A stretch of DNA of 64,000 bases. Origin: Halorussus amylolyticus. Its GTDB lineage: Archaea > Halobacteriota > Halobacteria > Halobacteriales > Haladaptataceae. Each line of letters begins with the position of its first letter. Position 1 is the stretch's first letter. The stretch is taken from positions 124,001 through 188,000 of the forward strand of contig NZ_RXOB02000022.1 in the NCBI RefSeq assembly GCF_004143485.2. Direction: 5' to 3'. Shown piece by piece: positions 8,036 to 17,389 of the stretch. The position numbers and the translations under genes were made by a program. Under the pieces are notes generated by a model that did not search any database, was not told the DNA's origin, and saw nothing but the letters and a program-made list of their open reading frames with translations.

Positions 8036-8045
8036 CGAACTGCGC

Positions 8046-8495
8046 TCAGTTCTGATACTCGCGCTTGAAGCCGCGGAACTCGGTGCGGTGGGCCTCCTCG
8101 TCGGCGAGAATCGTCACCGCGATGTCCTCGGTGACGGGGTCGTCGTCGCCAGCGGCCGTGATAAGTTCGCGGTACGTCTGGATGGCGTCTTCCTCGGCGT
8201 CGAGGACGCCTTCGATGACCGAGAGTACGTCGGTGCTGTCCTCGGGCGGCTGGAGGCTCTCTTGTTTAGCCTCGAAGTCGTAGGACGCGGGCGGGCGCTC
8301 GTCGAGTTGTTTGAGTCGGTTGCCGAGCAGTTCGGCGTGACTGAGCTCCTCCTGAATGTCGGTTTCGAGGCTCTCTTTGACCTCCTCGGCGCTCACGCCG
8401 TCGAGGACGATGGAGTTCGTCAGGTAGTTCATCACGGTCTCGATTTCGTCGCTGTACGCCTTCTTGAGTAGCTGTGTGACTTCCTCGTTCGTCAT
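8046..8495 (-). CDS. Ferritin-like domain protein
   Basis: This 149-residue four-helix-bundle protein of the ferritin/rubrerythrin superfamily probably binds a di-iron centre and handles iron or peroxide. Visible ligands are the first-half glutamates (DEIETVMNYL) with ExxH in EELSHAE, and the second half with E in VLDAEEDAIQTY and ExxH in ADEEAHRTE. A TATA-like CTTATC about 30 bases upstream of ATG 8495 fits a leaderless start. The promoter-proximal sequence GAACGTACGTTC is palindromic and could be a regulator site. Confidence 0.75.
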   Translation of the reverse strand: MTNEEVTQLLKKAYSDEIETVMNYLTNSIVLDGVSAEEVKESLETDIQEELSHAELLGNRLKQLDERPPASYDFEAKQESLQPPEDSTDVLSVIEGVLDAEEDAIQTYRELITAAGDDDPVTEDIAVTILADEEAHRTEFRGFKREYQN

Positions 8496-8841
8496 GACGT
8501 TCGAACGTACGTTCCCCGGCCCCCTTATCGTTACGGCAGGGACGAAGCTTGACGGAACCGACGCCGGAATTCGACTCGACTCGCGTTTTGCGTCGAGAGA
8601 CTCGCGCTGCGCGCAGTCGTTCTGCTCGACTTCGACCGAAAAATTAAGTCCAAGACAGGAGGGGTTCGAAGTTCGCGCCCCGAGTGAATATAAGGTGATA
8701 TTATGTCATTGGGAGTGTTAAAACACGACGATGTCCCCGGGTTTTCCGCAAGCGTCGTCGAAGGCCATCGGTCCGGGGCGCGTCCGATAATCTGTCGCAA
8801 CGGCAGTTTTAAATAGGTGGATGGCCCCACGTCGGAGTACG
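8496..8841. other. Intergenic: ferritin and leuA promoters
   Basis: This 346-bp gap has no convincing gene. It holds the ferritin-like promoter at the left, an AT-rich patch at about 8640-8720 and the leuA promoter at the right. A 37-codon frame from ATG 8703 is open but has neither a well-placed promoter nor typical composition. Confidence 0.5.
8807..8815 (+). promoter_or_regulatory. TATA box of leuA
   Basis: TTTTAAATA centred about 31 bases upstream of ATG 8842. This places the transcript start at or just before that ATG and so supports it as the native leuA start. Confidence 0.65.
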
Positions 8842-10069
8842 ATGTCACACCACGACACGTCTTCCTCCGACACCAGTCGGGGGGGTCGAGTTCTTCGAGG
8901 GCACGTTAGACACCTCCACTGAAATCGAGTCCGTGCGGGTCTTCGATACGACCCTGCGCGACGGTGAACAGGCACCGCGCACCTCATTCTCTTACGACGA
9001 GAAGCGCGCTATCGCGGCCACCTTGGACGACATGGGCACCCACGTAATCGAGGCTGGGTTCCCGGTCAACTCCGACGCGGAGTTCGAGGCGGTCAGCGAC
9101 ATCGCCGCGAGCACTACCACGACGACCTGCGGGTTGGCCCGCGTGGTCGAGAAAGACGTCGAAGCCGCACTCGACTCCGGTGTCGAGTTGGTCCACGTCT
9201 TCGCCTCGACCAGCGACGTGCAGTTGGAAGACTCCATGCACGCCACCCGCGAGGAGGTCGTCGAGCGGTCGGTCGAATCGGTCGAGCGCGTCAAAGAGGC
9301 TGGCGCGACCGCGATGTTCTCGCCGATGGACGCCACCCGGACCGACGAGGAGTACCTCGTCGAGGTCGTCGAGGCCGTCTCCGAGGCTGGCGTCGATTGG
9401 ATAAACATCCCCGACACGTGCGGGGTCGCCACCCCGACCCGGTTCGCGAAGCTGGTCGCGATGGTGAACGACGCCACCGACGCGCGAATCGACGTTCACA
9501 CCCACGACGACTTCGGGATGGCGTCGGCCAACGCGCTGGCCGGATTCGAGGCCGGGGCCGACCAGGCCCAGGTCTCGGTCAACGGCATCGGCGAGCGCGC
9601 GGGCAACGCCGCCTACGAGGAGGTCGTGATGACCGTCGAATCGGTGTACGGCGTCGATACCGGTATCGACACCACCCAAATCACCGACCTCTCGCGCGCG
9701 GTCGAACAGTACAGCGACGTACCGATTCCGGCGAACAAGCCGGTCGTGGGTGCGAACGCGTTCGCCCACGAGAGCGGCATCCACGCCGCGGGCGTCATCG
9801 AGAACTCCGACACGTTCGAACCCGGAGTCATGACCCCCGAGATGGTCGGCGCGAAGCGCGAGTTCGTGCTGGGCAAGCACACCGGGACGAACTCGGTCAG
9901 AAAGCGGTTGGAAGATTCGGGCTTCGACCCGACCGACGACGAGGTTCGGGAAGTCACTCGCCGGGTCAAAGACTACGGCGCGGAGAAGAACCGCGTCACG
10001 ACCACCGACCTGAAGCGGTTCGCCCGCGAGGTCGGGGTCGCCCGCGAGGAATCGGAGGTCAAAGCCTGA
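8842..10069 (+). CDS. leuA: 2-isopropylmalate synthase (or citramalate synthase), with apparent N-terminal frameshift
   Basis: The enzyme condenses acetyl-CoA with 2-oxoisovalerate at the first committed step of leucine synthesis; citramalate synthase is a close paralogue. The main frame shows RVFDTTLRDGEQAPR (catalytic Arg-Asp), INIPDTCGVATP, the metal-binding DVHTHDDFGMA, and the downstream NGIGERAGNAAYEE and SGIHAAG motifs. The promoter and ATG at 8842 start a peptide MSHHDTSSSDTSRG in another frame. The conserved N-terminal sequence VEFFEGTLDTSTEIES begins at 8885 in the main frame but has no start codon. A run of seven G at 8879-8885 separates the two; six G would join them. An internal GTG at 8933 could still give a shortened 378-residue enzyme. 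Confidence 0.85.
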
Positions 10070-10226
10070 TGACGTCCGCCCGGTTCGCCCGCGCTCGACA
10101 GCCGCGCGCGGCGGTCTCGCGCCCGAGCGCGAGGGATCGGCGTTCGAACGTCGCGGCTCCCCGCCCGCACCGACGCGGCGTGGGAGACGTGCGCGATTCG
10201 GACAATAGTTGCCGACCGGGCAAACG

Positions 10227-10232
10227 TTATAA
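10227..10232 (+). promoter_or_regulatory. TATA box of the ilv leader transcript
   Basis: TTATAA centred about 32 bases upstream of the ATG at 10262. This shows that the ilv part of the cluster has its own promoter downstream of leuA, with transcription starting close to the leader ORF. Confidence 0.6.
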
Positions 10233-10261
10233 CCGTGCGGGTCAGTACAACACAACCACAG

Positions 10262-10351
10262 ATGCGACGGTCGCTCGTCACTCCGAATTCGCTCTCGGTC
10301 GCCGAGAGCGACGTGGCCGTCGAGCGCGGAATCATTATTGTAGGGGCGTAG
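10262..10351 (+). CDS. Putative ilv leader peptide (29 aa, Ile-Ile-Ile-Val)
   Basis: This short frame begins MRRSLVTPNSLSVAESD and ends ERGIIIVGA followed by TAG. The three consecutive isoleucine codons and a valine codon are ATC ATT ATT GTA; ATT and GTA are rare choices in this GC-rich genome. Val and Ile are end products of the enzymes encoded downstream. The start lies about 32 bases after a TATA box, so it would be the first ORF on a near-leaderless transcript. The last codons overlap a hairpin. The pattern is that of bacterial ilv leader peptides (ilvB, ilvGMEDA). Function is inferred. Confidence 0.6.
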   Translation: MRRSLVTPNSLSVAESDVAVERGIIIVGA

Positions 10352-10423
10352 CCCCCTACTACACTGCTTTTCCGACCCGCCGGTTCGCCGCATCGTTCCA
10401 GATTACAACAGCACGCGCTCGAC
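10291..10423 (+). promoter_or_regulatory. Candidate attenuator: three overlapping stems
   Basis: Stem A is GCTCTCGG/CCGAGAGC (10291-10298 with 10302-10309) inside the leader ORF. Stem B is a perfect 10-bp long-range pair, GTCGAGCGCG (10319-10328, just before the Ile codons) with CGCGCTCGAC (10414-10423, just before the next ATG). Stem C is GTAGGGGC/GCCCC(C)TAC (10340-10347 with 10351-10359). It spans the leader stop codon and is followed by TTTT at 10368-10371. A ribosome held at the Ile codons would cover the left arms of stems B and C. Confidence 0.5.
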
Positions 10424-10425
10424 CG

Positions 10426-10497
10426 ATGAACGCTACAGAGGCACACGCACAGACCGAGACGTATCGTACGCAGAACAACGAGGTGACCCGAACGTGA
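10426..10497 (+). CDS. Second upstream ORF (23 aa) overlapping the ilvB start
   Basis: The frame from ATG 10426 encodes 23 residues (MNATEAHAQTETYRTQNNEV and three more) and its TGA overlaps the GTG of ilvB (GTGA). The overlap suggests that a ribosome finishing this ORF re-initiates on ilvB. It begins three bases after the right arm of the long-range stem at 10414-10423. No homology is recognised; its reality rests on the overlap. Confidence 0.4.
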   Translation: MNATEAHAQTETYRTQNNEVTRT

Positions 10498-12278
10498 GCG
10501 AACACGCTCGCCCGAAGGCGACCGATGACTCGGAAACCGAGACTTCCGAGACGGATACCGAGACGGAAGCCGAAGCGACCGACGCGGAGCCGGTTTCGAC
10601 CGGCGCGCAGTCGGCCATCGCGGCGCTCGAACAGGCCGGAGCCGAGACGCTGTTCGGCGTGCAGGGCGGGGCTATCATGCCCATTTACGACGCGCTGTAC
10701 GACTCCGAACTCACCCACGTCACGATGGCTCACGAGCAGGGTGCGGCCCACGCCGCCGACGCCTACGGCGTCGTCAGGGGCGACCCCGGCGTCTGTCTCG
10801 CCACCTCGGGACCGGGAGCGACCAATCTCGTCACCGGCATCGCCGACGCCAACATGGACTCGGACGCGATGCTCGCGCTGACGGGACAGGTCCCGACCGA
10901 GTTCGTCGGCTCCGACGCGTTCCAGGAGACCGACACCACCGGCGTGACCGCGCCCATCACGAAGCACAACTACTTCGCGGGCGACGCCGACACCGTGGGC
11001 GACACGGTGGGCGAGGCGTTCGCGCTGGCCGGGGCGGGCCGTCCCGGCCCGACGCTCGTGGACCTGCCGAAGGACGTGACGCTCGACGACACCGACACCC
11101 AGCCCGGTCCCGCCGAGACGCCATCGACGTACTCCTTCCGAGAGGAGGCCGACGAGGAGGAAGTCGCCGACGCGGCGCGCGCAATCGAGCGCGCGGAGAA
11201 GCCGCTCTTGCTGTTCGGCGGCGGCGTCGTCAAGGCCGAGGCAACCGAGGAGGCCCGGCGGTTCGCCACCGAGTTCGGCATCCCGGTCGCCACCACGATG
11301 CCAGCAATCGGCACCATGCCCGAGGACCACGACCTCTGTCTGTCGTGGGCGGGAATGCACGGCACGGGCTACGCCAACATGGCGATTACCCACACCGACT
11401 GCCTCGTCGCGGTCGGCACCCGGTTCGACGACCGACTCACCGGCGGCGTGGACACCTTCGCGCCCGAGGCCGAGGTCGTTCACGTCGATATCGACCCCGC
11501 CGAGATTTCGAAGAACGTCCACGCCGACTACCCGGTCGTCGGTGACGCGGCGAGTGCTCTCGAACAACTCGAAGCCGAGATGGATGCCGCGCCCGACGCG
11601 CGCGAGTGGCGCGAGCAGTGTCGGACGTGGAAGGAGGAGTACCCACTGGCGTACGTCACGCCCGACGACGAACCGCTCAAGCCGCAGTTCGTCGTGGAGG
11701 CGTTCGACGAAGCGACCGACGACGACACCATCGTCACGACCGGCGTGGGCCAACACCAGATGTGGGCCGCGCAGTTCTGGACCTACACGAACCCCCGGAC
11801 GTGGGTGTCTTCGCACGGTCTCGGAACGATGGGGTACGGACTCCCGGCCGCAATCGGCGCGCGCCTCGCCGCCGAGGACGACCAGCAGGTCGTCTGCTTC
11901 GACGGCGACGGCTCGCTGCTGATGACGATGCAGGAGCTTTCGGTCGCGGTCCGCGAGAACCTCGACATCACCGTCGCGGTGCTCAACAACAAGTACATCG
12001 GGATGGTCCGCCAGTGGCAGGACGCCTTCTTCGAGGGCAGACAGATGGCGGCCGACTACGGCTGGTGTCCCGAGTTCGACAAGCTCGCCGAGGCGTTCGG
12101 AGCCAAGGGCCTCCGCGTGGACGACTACGACGAGGTCGCCGACGCCATCGACGAGGCGCTCGGTTACGACGGCCCGGCGGTCATCGACTTCCACGTCGAC
12201 CCGGCCGAGAACGTCTACCCGATGGTGCCGAGCGGCGGTGCGAACGGGAAGTTCGCCCTCACGGAGGACCAGCTATGA
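10494..12278 (+). CDS. ilvB: Acetolactate synthase large (catalytic) subunit
   Basis: This 594-residue ThDP enzyme makes acetolactate or acetohydroxybutyrate for valine, leucine and isoleucine. After an acidic 35-residue N-terminus come the PYR domain (FGVQGGAIMPIYDAL, the catalytic glutamate region AHEQGAAHAADAYG, SGPGATNLVTGIADA), the FAD/central domain (GTRFDDRLTGG, HVDIDPAEISKN) and the PP domain with the ThDP motif GDGSLLMTMQELS...NN (about residues 470-500). The GTG start at 10494 overlaps the stop of the 23-codon ORF. The ilvN start overlaps its stop (ATGA). Regulation by the upstream leader is likely. Confidence 0.95.
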   Translation: MSEHARPKATDDSETETSETDTETEAEATDAEPVSTGAQSAIAALEQAGAETLFGVQGGAIMPIYDALYDSELTHVTMAHEQGAAHAADAYGVVRGDPGVCLATSGPGATNLVTGIADANMDSDAMLALTGQVPTEFVGSDAFQETDTTGVTAPITKHNYFAGDADTVGDTVGEAFALAGAGRPGPTLVDLPKDVTLDDTDTQPGPAETPSTYSFREEADEEEVADAARAIERAEKPLLLFGGGVVKAEATEEARRFATEFGIPVATTMPAIGTMPEDHDLCLSWAGMHGTGYANMAITHTDCLVAVGTRFDDRLTGGVDTFAPEAEVVHVDIDPAEISKNVHADYPVVGDAASALEQLEAEMDAAPDAREWREQCRTWKEEYPLAYVTPDDEPLKPQFVVEAFDEATDDDTIVTTGVGQHQMWAAQFWTYTNPRTWVSSHGLGTMGYGLPAAIGARLAAEDDQQVVCFDGDGSLLMTMQELSVAVRENLDITVAVLNNKYIGMVRQWQDAFFEGRQMAADYGWCPEFDKLAEAFGAKGLRVDDYDEVADAIDEALGYDGPAVIDFHVDPAENVYPMVPSGGANGKFALTEDQL

Positions 12279-12964
12279 GCGGAAACGACGCGGAGCAAAC
12301 CGACGACTCGGCGTCCGAGTCGTCGGTCGAGATTCCGGCCGCCGGAATGCCGGGTCCCGAACCCGACGAACGCCCGCACCCGGAAGGACGGCGAAACTCG
12401 CAGGGAATTCGCATCGACCCCGAAGCCGAGGCCGAACCCCGGTACCGGACCGCGGTGGTGTCGGCGCTGGTCGAACACGAACCTGGCGTCCTCTCGCGGG
12501 TGTCGGGGCTGTTCTCCCGGCGGCAGTTCAACATCGAGAGCCTGACCGTCGGCCCGACCACCGTCGAGGGCCACGCCCGAATCACGCTGGTGGTCGAGGA
12601 GACCGACCCCGGCATCGACCAGGTCAAAAAGCAGTTGGCGAAGCTCAAGCCCGTGATTCAGGTGGGCGAACTCGACGACGACGCGGTGCAGGCCGAGCTC
12701 GTCGTCCTGAAGGTTCGGGGCGACGAACCCGACAAGGTCCACGCCATCACCCAGATGTACGAGGGCCAGACTCTCGACGCCGGACCTCGGACCATCACGG
12801 TCCAGATTACCGGCGACCAGGGCAAGATAGACGACGCCGTGGACGCGTTCCGGCAGTTCGGCATCATCGAAATCGCCCGGACCGGCCAGACCGCGCTGGC
12901 GCGCGGCGATACGCCGACCACGCCCGGCGAGGAGCCGGGCTACGCCGAATCGAACGACGACTGA
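12275..12964 (+). CDS. ilvN: Acetolactate synthase small (regulatory) subunit
   Basis: This 229-residue regulatory subunit activates IlvB and gives feedback inhibition by valine. Residues 1-58 are an acidic low-complexity extension. The ACT domain follows ([37 protein letters not shown], about 60-95), then the C-terminal domain ([22 protein letters not shown] ... [25 protein letters not shown]). The ATG at 12275 overlaps the ilvB stop by four bases. Confidence 0.93.
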   Translation: MSGNDAEQTDDSASESSVEIPAAGMPGPEPDERPHPEGRRNSQGIRIDPEAEAEPRYRTAVVSALVEHEPGVLSRVSGLFSRRQFNIESLTVGPTTVEGHARITLVVEETDPGIDQVKKQLAKLKPVIQVGELDDDAVQAELVVLKVRGDEPDKVHAITQMYEGQTLDAGPRTITVQITGDQGKIDDAVDAFRQFGIIEIARTGQTALARGDTPTTPGEEPGYAESNDD

Positions 12965-12992
12965 GAGACGACACACAATTCACACTAACACA

Positions 12993-14036
12993 ATGACGGA
13001 CGAATTCAACGCCGAGATATATTACGACGACGACGCGAACAGCGCGAACCTCGAGAACAAGACCGTAGCCGTCCTCGGCTACGGAAGCCAGGGCCACGCT
13101 CACGCCCAGAACCTCGCCGACAGCGGGGTCAACGTGGCGGTCGGCCTGCGAGAGGACTCCTCCTCGCGGGAGGCCGCCGAAGCCGACGGTCTCAAAGTCG
13201 GTACTCCGAAGGAGGTCGCCGCCTCGGCTGACGTGATTTCGATGCTGGTGCCCGACACGGTTCAGCCCGCGGTGTACGCCGATATCGAGGACGAACTCGA
13301 ACCCGGCGACACGCTCCAGTTCGCGCACGGTTTCAACATCCACTACGGCCAAATCGAGCCGCCGGAGGACGTGGACGTGACGATGATAGCGCCCAAGTCG
13401 CCGGGCCACCTCGTCCGGCGTAACTACGAGAACGACCAGGGAACGCCCGGCCTGCTCGCGGTCTATCAGGACGCGACGGGTGACGCCAAAGACGAGGCGC
13501 TCGCCTACGCGGAGGCCATCGGCTGCACGCGCGCGGGCGTCGTCGAAACCACGTTCCGAGAGGAGACCGAGACCGACCTGTTCGGCGAGCAGGCGGTCCT
13601 CTGTGGCGGCATCACCGAACTCATCAAGGTCGCCTACGAGACGCTCGTGGACGCGGGCTACTCGCCCGAGATGGCGTACTTCGAGTGTCTCAACGAGATG
13701 AAGCTCATCGTGGACCTGATGTACGAGGGCGGGATGCGCGAGATGTGGGACTCGGTCTCGGACACCGCCGAGTACGGCGGTCTGACCCAAGGCCCCGCCA
13801 TCATCGACGACGGCGTGCGCGCCAACATGGACGAGACGCTCGAAGCCGTCCAGAACGGCGAGTTCGCCCGCGAGTGGATTACCGAGAACCAGACCGGCCG
13901 CCCGGTGTACCACCAGGCCAAGCAGCGCGACGTGAACCACGAAATCGAGGACGTGGGCGCTCGCCTCCGGAGCCTGTTCGCGTGGGCCGAGGAGGACGGC
14001 GAAACCGAAGACGAAAAAGAGCAAGTGAGAGCATGA
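12993..14036 (+). CDS. ilvC: Ketol-acid reductoisomerase
   Basis: This 347-residue class I (short) KARI converts acetolactate to dihydroxyvalerate with NAD(P)H and Mg2+. The Rossmann motif is [17 protein letters not shown] (about residues 29-45) and the cofactor loop reads [12 protein letters not shown]. Metal-binding knotted-domain residues are visible in [16 protein letters not shown] and [18 protein letters not shown] short gap of about 28 bases separates it from ilvN; the next gene overlaps it by ATGA. Confidence 0.95.
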   Translation: MTDEFNAEIYYDDDANSANLENKTVAVLGYGSQGHAHAQNLADSGVNVAVGLREDSSSREAAEADGLKVGTPKEVAASADVISMLVPDTVQPAVYADIEDELEPGDTLQFAHGFNIHYGQIEPPEDVDVTMIAPKSPGHLVRRNYENDQGTPGLLAVYQDATGDAKDEALAYAEAIGCTRAGVVETTFREETETDLFGEQAVLCGGITELIKVAYETLVDAGYSPEMAYFECLNEMKLIVDLMYEGGMREMWDSVSDTAEYGGLTQGPAIIDDGVRANMDETLEAVQNGEFAREWITENQTGRPVYHQAKQRDVNHEIEDVGARLRSLFAWAEEDGETEDEKEQVRA

Positions 14037-14326
14037 CCGACCGACGAAACCGACCGACTCGAATGGCAGACGTGAGCCACACCCATCCGCACACCGACCG
14101 CGGCGCGATAAACCGGCCGTTCGTTCGCGGGCCAGTCGTGGCCGCGGACGGGGGAGAGCGCGAGTCCTACGACGGTGAGGAAGCCGCCGACGAGTCCGAA
14201 GATGAGGAATCGCGACAGCAAATGAAGGACGTGAATCACACGCCGCCGGACGGCGAGGGAGCGAACCCCGTGTTCGAGCGCGGCGGCAAAGAAGAGCCGG
14301 TAGCGCCGGTAGAAGACGAAGAATGA
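14033..14326 (+). CDS. 97-aa unknown protein inside the ilv-leu operon
   Basis: This gene overlaps ilvC at its start and leuC at its end by four bases each, so it is tightly built into the operon. The sequence starts [20 protein letters not shown], has an acidic middle ([17 protein letters not shown]) and ends with a segment that looks conserved ([22 protein letters not shown]). No domain or metal motif is evident and it is probably largely disordered. The coupling suggests a role with the ilv/leu enzymes, perhaps as a small accessory subunit; this is inference. Confidence 0.7.
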   Translation: MTDRRNRPTRMADVSHTHPHTDRGAINRPFVRGPVVAADGGERESYDGEEAADESEDEESRQQMKDVNHTPPDGEGANPVFERGGKEEPVAPVEDEE

Positions 14327-15747
14327 GCCGAGGAACGCTCTACGACAAGGTCTGGGACCGGCACACGGTCACGCGACTCCCGACCGGACAGGACCAGCTC
14401 TTCGTGGGTCTCCACCTCGTCCACGAGGTCACGAGTCCCCAGGCGTTCGGCATGCTTCGCGAGCGCGACATGGAGGTCGCGTACCCCGAGCGAACCCACG
14501 CCACCGTGGACCACATCGTGCCGACCGGCGACCGGAGTCGCCCCTTCGAGGGCGCGGCCGAGGAGATGATGTCCCATCTGGAGGAGAACGTCCGCGAGGC
14601 CGGAATCGACTTTTCGCACCCCGACACGGGCGACCAGGGCATCGTCCACGTCATCGGACCGGAGCAGGGTCTCACCCAACCCGGCATGACAATCGTCTGT
14701 GGCGACAGCCACACCTCGACGCACGGAGCCTTCGGCGCGCTCGCATTCGGCATCGGCACGTCCCAGATTCGGGACGTGCTGGCGACCGGCACCATCGCGA
14801 TGGAGAAACAGAAGGTCCGCCGGATTCGAGTCACCGGCGAACTCGGCGAAGCCGTCGAGGCCAAGGACGTGATTCTCGAAATCATCCGCCGACTCGGCAC
14901 CGACGGCGGCGTCGGCTACGTCTACGAGTACGCGGGCGAGGCCATCGAGAGCCTCGACATGGAGGGTCGGATGAGCATCTGCAACATGTCCATCGAGGGC
15001 GGCGCTCGCGCGGGCTACATCAACCCCGACGAGACCACCTACGAGTGGCTCGAAGACACCGACGCCTTCGCCGACGACCCCGAGCGATTCGCGGAACTCA
15101 AGTCCTACTGGGAGTCCATCACATCCGACGACGACGCCGAGTACGACGACGAAGTCGTCATCGACGGCTCCGAACTCGAACCCGTAGTAACTTGGGGCAC
15201 CACGCCCGGACAGGGCATCGGCATCTCGGAGGAGATTCCCCACCCCGAAGACCTGCCCGAGGACAAGCAGGACACCGCTCGGCACGCCCAGGAACACATG
15301 CGCGTCGAACCCGGCGACACGATGAAAGGCTACCCGATAGACGTGGCGTTCCTCGGGTCGTGTACGAACGCCCGGATGCCCGACCTCAGAAACGCGGCCC
15401 GCGTCGTCGCGGGCCGCGAGGTCCACGACGACGTGCGAGCCATGGTCGTTCCCGGAAGCCAGCGCGTCAAGGCCGCGGCCGAAGCCGAGGGCCTCGACGA
15501 AATCTTCCGCGAGGCCGGATTCGACTGGCGCGACGCGGGATGCTCGATGTGCCTCGGCATGAACGAAGACCAACTCGAAGGCGACGAGGCGAGCGCCTCG
15601 TCGTCGAACCGCAACTTCGTCGGGCGACAGGGGAGCAAGGAGGGCCGAACGGTCCTGATGAATCCCAAGATGGTCGCCGCCGCCGCAATCGAGGGCGAAG
15701 TCACCGACGTTCGCGACCTCCCCGAGACGGAGGTGAGCGCCCAATGA
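14323..15747 (+). CDS. leuC: 3-isopropylmalate dehydratase large subunit
   Basis: This 474-residue aconitase-family subunit binds a 4Fe-4S cluster and isomerises 2- to 3-isopropylmalate. Motifs include [37 protein letters not shown], the first cluster cysteine in [14 protein letters not shown] and the remaining pair in [13 protein letters not shown]. Substrate-site residues are in [20 protein letters not shown]. The start overlaps the preceding gene and the stop overlaps leuD. Confidence 0.95.
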   Translation: MSRGTLYDKVWDRHTVTRLPTGQDQLFVGLHLVHEVTSPQAFGMLRERDMEVAYPERTHATVDHIVPTGDRSRPFEGAAEEMMSHLEENVREAGIDFSHPDTGDQGIVHVIGPEQGLTQPGMTIVCGDSHTSTHGAFGALAFGIGTSQIRDVLATGTIAMEKQKVRRIRVTGELGEAVEAKDVILEIIRRLGTDGGVGYVYEYAGEAIESLDMEGRMSICNMSIEGGARAGYINPDETTYEWLEDTDAFADDPERFAELKSYWESITSDDDAEYDDEVVIDGSELEPVVTWGTTPGQGIGISEEIPHPEDLPEDKQDTARHAQEHMRVEPGDTMKGYPIDVAFLGSCTNARMPDLRNAARVVAGREVHDDVRAMVVPGSQRVKAAAEAEGLDEIFREAGFDWRDAGCSMCLGMNEDQLEGDEASASSSNRNFVGRQGSKEGRTVLMNPKMVAAAAIEGEVTDVRDLPETEVSAQ

Positions 15748-16370
15748 GCGACGACAACGGCGTCGAGACCGTCGAGCGAGCCTCCGGAACGGGCGTCCCC
15801 GTCCGAGGCAACGACATCGACACCGACCAGATAATTCCCGCCCGGTTCCTCAAGGTCGTCACCTTCGACGGCATCGGCCAGTTCGCGTTCCACGACGTGC
15901 GCTTCGACGACGACGACAACCCCAAGGACCACCCGTTCAACGAGGACCGCTTCCGCGACGCCTCGATTCTGGTGGTCAACGCCAACTTCGGCTGTGGCTC
16001 CTCGCGCGAACACGCGCCCCAAGCCCTCAAACGCTGGGGCATCGATGCCGTGGTGGGCGAGAGCTTCGCCGAGATTTTCGCGGGCAACTGCCTCGCGCTC
16101 GGCGTCCCCACGGTTACGGCGAGCGCCGAGGAAATCGAAGCCCTGCAGGACTTCGTGGACGAAAACCCCGACGCCGAAATCGACGTGGACGTCGCCGACG
16201 AGACCGTGACCTACGGCGACACCAAAATCGACGCGAACGTGGACGACGCCCAGCGAAAGGCGCTCGTGGAAGGCGTCTGGGACACCACCGCGCTGATGAA
16301 GTCGAACGCCGAGGCGGTCGCCGAGACCGCCGCGAGTCTGCCGTACATCGAATCGGAGGGCGACGCATGA
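15744..16370 (+). CDS. leuD: 3-isopropylmalate dehydratase small subunit
   Basis: This 208-residue swivelling subunit partners LeuC. Diagnostic segments are [16 protein letters not shown] (about residues 20-35) and [19 protein letters not shown], followed by [22 protein letters not shown]. The start codon at 15744 overlaps the leuC stop by four bases, and leuB overlaps its own stop in the same way. Confidence 0.95.
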   Translation: MSDDNGVETVERASGTGVPVRGNDIDTDQIIPARFLKVVTFDGIGQFAFHDVRFDDDDNPKDHPFNEDRFRDASILVVNANFGCGSSREHAPQALKRWGIDAVVGESFAEIFAGNCLALGVPTVTASAEEIEALQDFVDENPDAEIDVDVADETVTYGDTKIDANVDDAQRKALVEGVWDTTALMKSNAEAVAETAASLPYIESEGDA

Positions 16371-17359
16371 CCGAGCGAATCGTGGTCATCCCCGGCGACG
16401 GCATCGGCCAAGAGGTCGCCCCCGCGGCCCGCGAAGTCTTGGAAGCTGCGGGTCCCGACTTCGAGTTCGTGGAGGCCGAAGCAGGCGACGCCGTGAAAGA
16501 GCGAACCGGCGAGGCGCTTCCGGACGAGACCCGCGAACTCGTCGGGAACGCCGACGCCACGCTGTTCGGCGCGGCGGGCGAGACCGCGGCCGACGTGATT
16601 CTCCCGCTCCGGGGCGTGGTCGATTCGTTCGCGAACGTTCGCCCCGTTCGGGCGTACCCCGGCACGGAGGCGCTCAAGCCCGAGACCGACCTCGTGTTCG
16701 TCCGCGAGAACACCGAAGGCGTCTACTCGGGCCACGAGAATCGACTCTCGTCGGACCTGACCACCCTGACACGGGTCGTTACCGAGTCGGCGTCCCGAGA
16801 AATCGCGCGTTACGCCTTCGAGTACGCGGCCGAGCGCGACCAGACGGTGACGATTGGCCACAAGGCGAACGTGATGCGCCTGACCGACGGCGTGTTCCTC
16901 GACGCCGCCGAGTCGGTCGGCGCGGAGTTCGACGTGGAGTTCGACGACGCGCTCATGGACGCGCTGGCGACGCACCTCGTGCTGCGACCCGAGGAGTACG
17001 ACGTCATCGTCTGTCCGAACCTCGCGGGCGACGTGCTGTCGGACCTCGCGGCGGGGCTAGTGGGCGGACTCGGCCTGCTCCCGAGCGCGAACATCGGTCC
17101 GGAGCGCGCGCTGTTCGAACCGGTCCACGGCACCGCGCCCGACATCGCCGGTCAGGGCGTGGCGAACCCCTCCGCGGCGATGCTGTCGGCCGCGATGCTG
17201 CTGGAGTACCTCGGCTACGACGACGCGGGCCAGACCGTTCGCTCGGCGGTCGAGGAGACGCTGGCGGCCGGGCCGCGGACGACCGACCTCGGCGGCGACG
17301 CGACGACACGAGACGTGACCGACGCGGTGCTGGAGCGAATCGAACGCGGCGAGAAGTAG
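16367..17359 (+). CDS. leuB: 3-isopropylmalate dehydrogenase
   Basis: This 330-residue NAD-dependent beta-decarboxylating dehydrogenase gives 2-oxoisocaproate, the last carbon-skeleton step of leucine synthesis. It shows [11 protein letters not shown] at the N-terminus, [14 protein letters not shown] for substrate binding, the metal-binding aspartates in [14 protein letters not shown] and the NAD-binding [23 protein letters not shown]. Homologous isocitrate or homoisocitrate dehydrogenases are excluded mainly by context. It is the last gene of the cluster. Confidence 0.92.
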   Translation: MTERIVVIPGDGIGQEVAPAAREVLEAAGPDFEFVEAEAGDAVKERTGEALPDETRELVGNADATLFGAAGETAADVILPLRGVVDSFANVRPVRAYPGTEALKPETDLVFVRENTEGVYSGHENRLSSDLTTLTRVVTESASREIARYAFEYAAERDQTVTIGHKANVMRLTDGVFLDAAESVGAEFDVEFDDALMDALATHLVLRPEEYDVIVCPNLAGDVLSDLAAGLVGGLGLLPSANIGPERALFEPVHGTAPDIAGQGVANPSAAMLSAAMLLEYLGYDDAGQTVRSAVEETLAAGPRTTDLGGDATTRDVTDAVLERIERGEK

Positions 17360-17389
17360 TTCCGAACGTACCGTCGCTCGAAAGCCGAA

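Noticed and set aside
8703-8816. 37-codon ORF upstream of leuA
   Set aside because: The TATA-like sequence is only about 10 bases before its ATG, and its stop lies inside the leuA TATA box; there is no sign of selection.
8842-8922. 26-codon leader peptide upstream of leuA as an attenuator
   Set aside because: No leucine-codon run is present, and the sequence after the G-run matches the conserved LeuA N-terminus in another frame. A frameshift explains it better.
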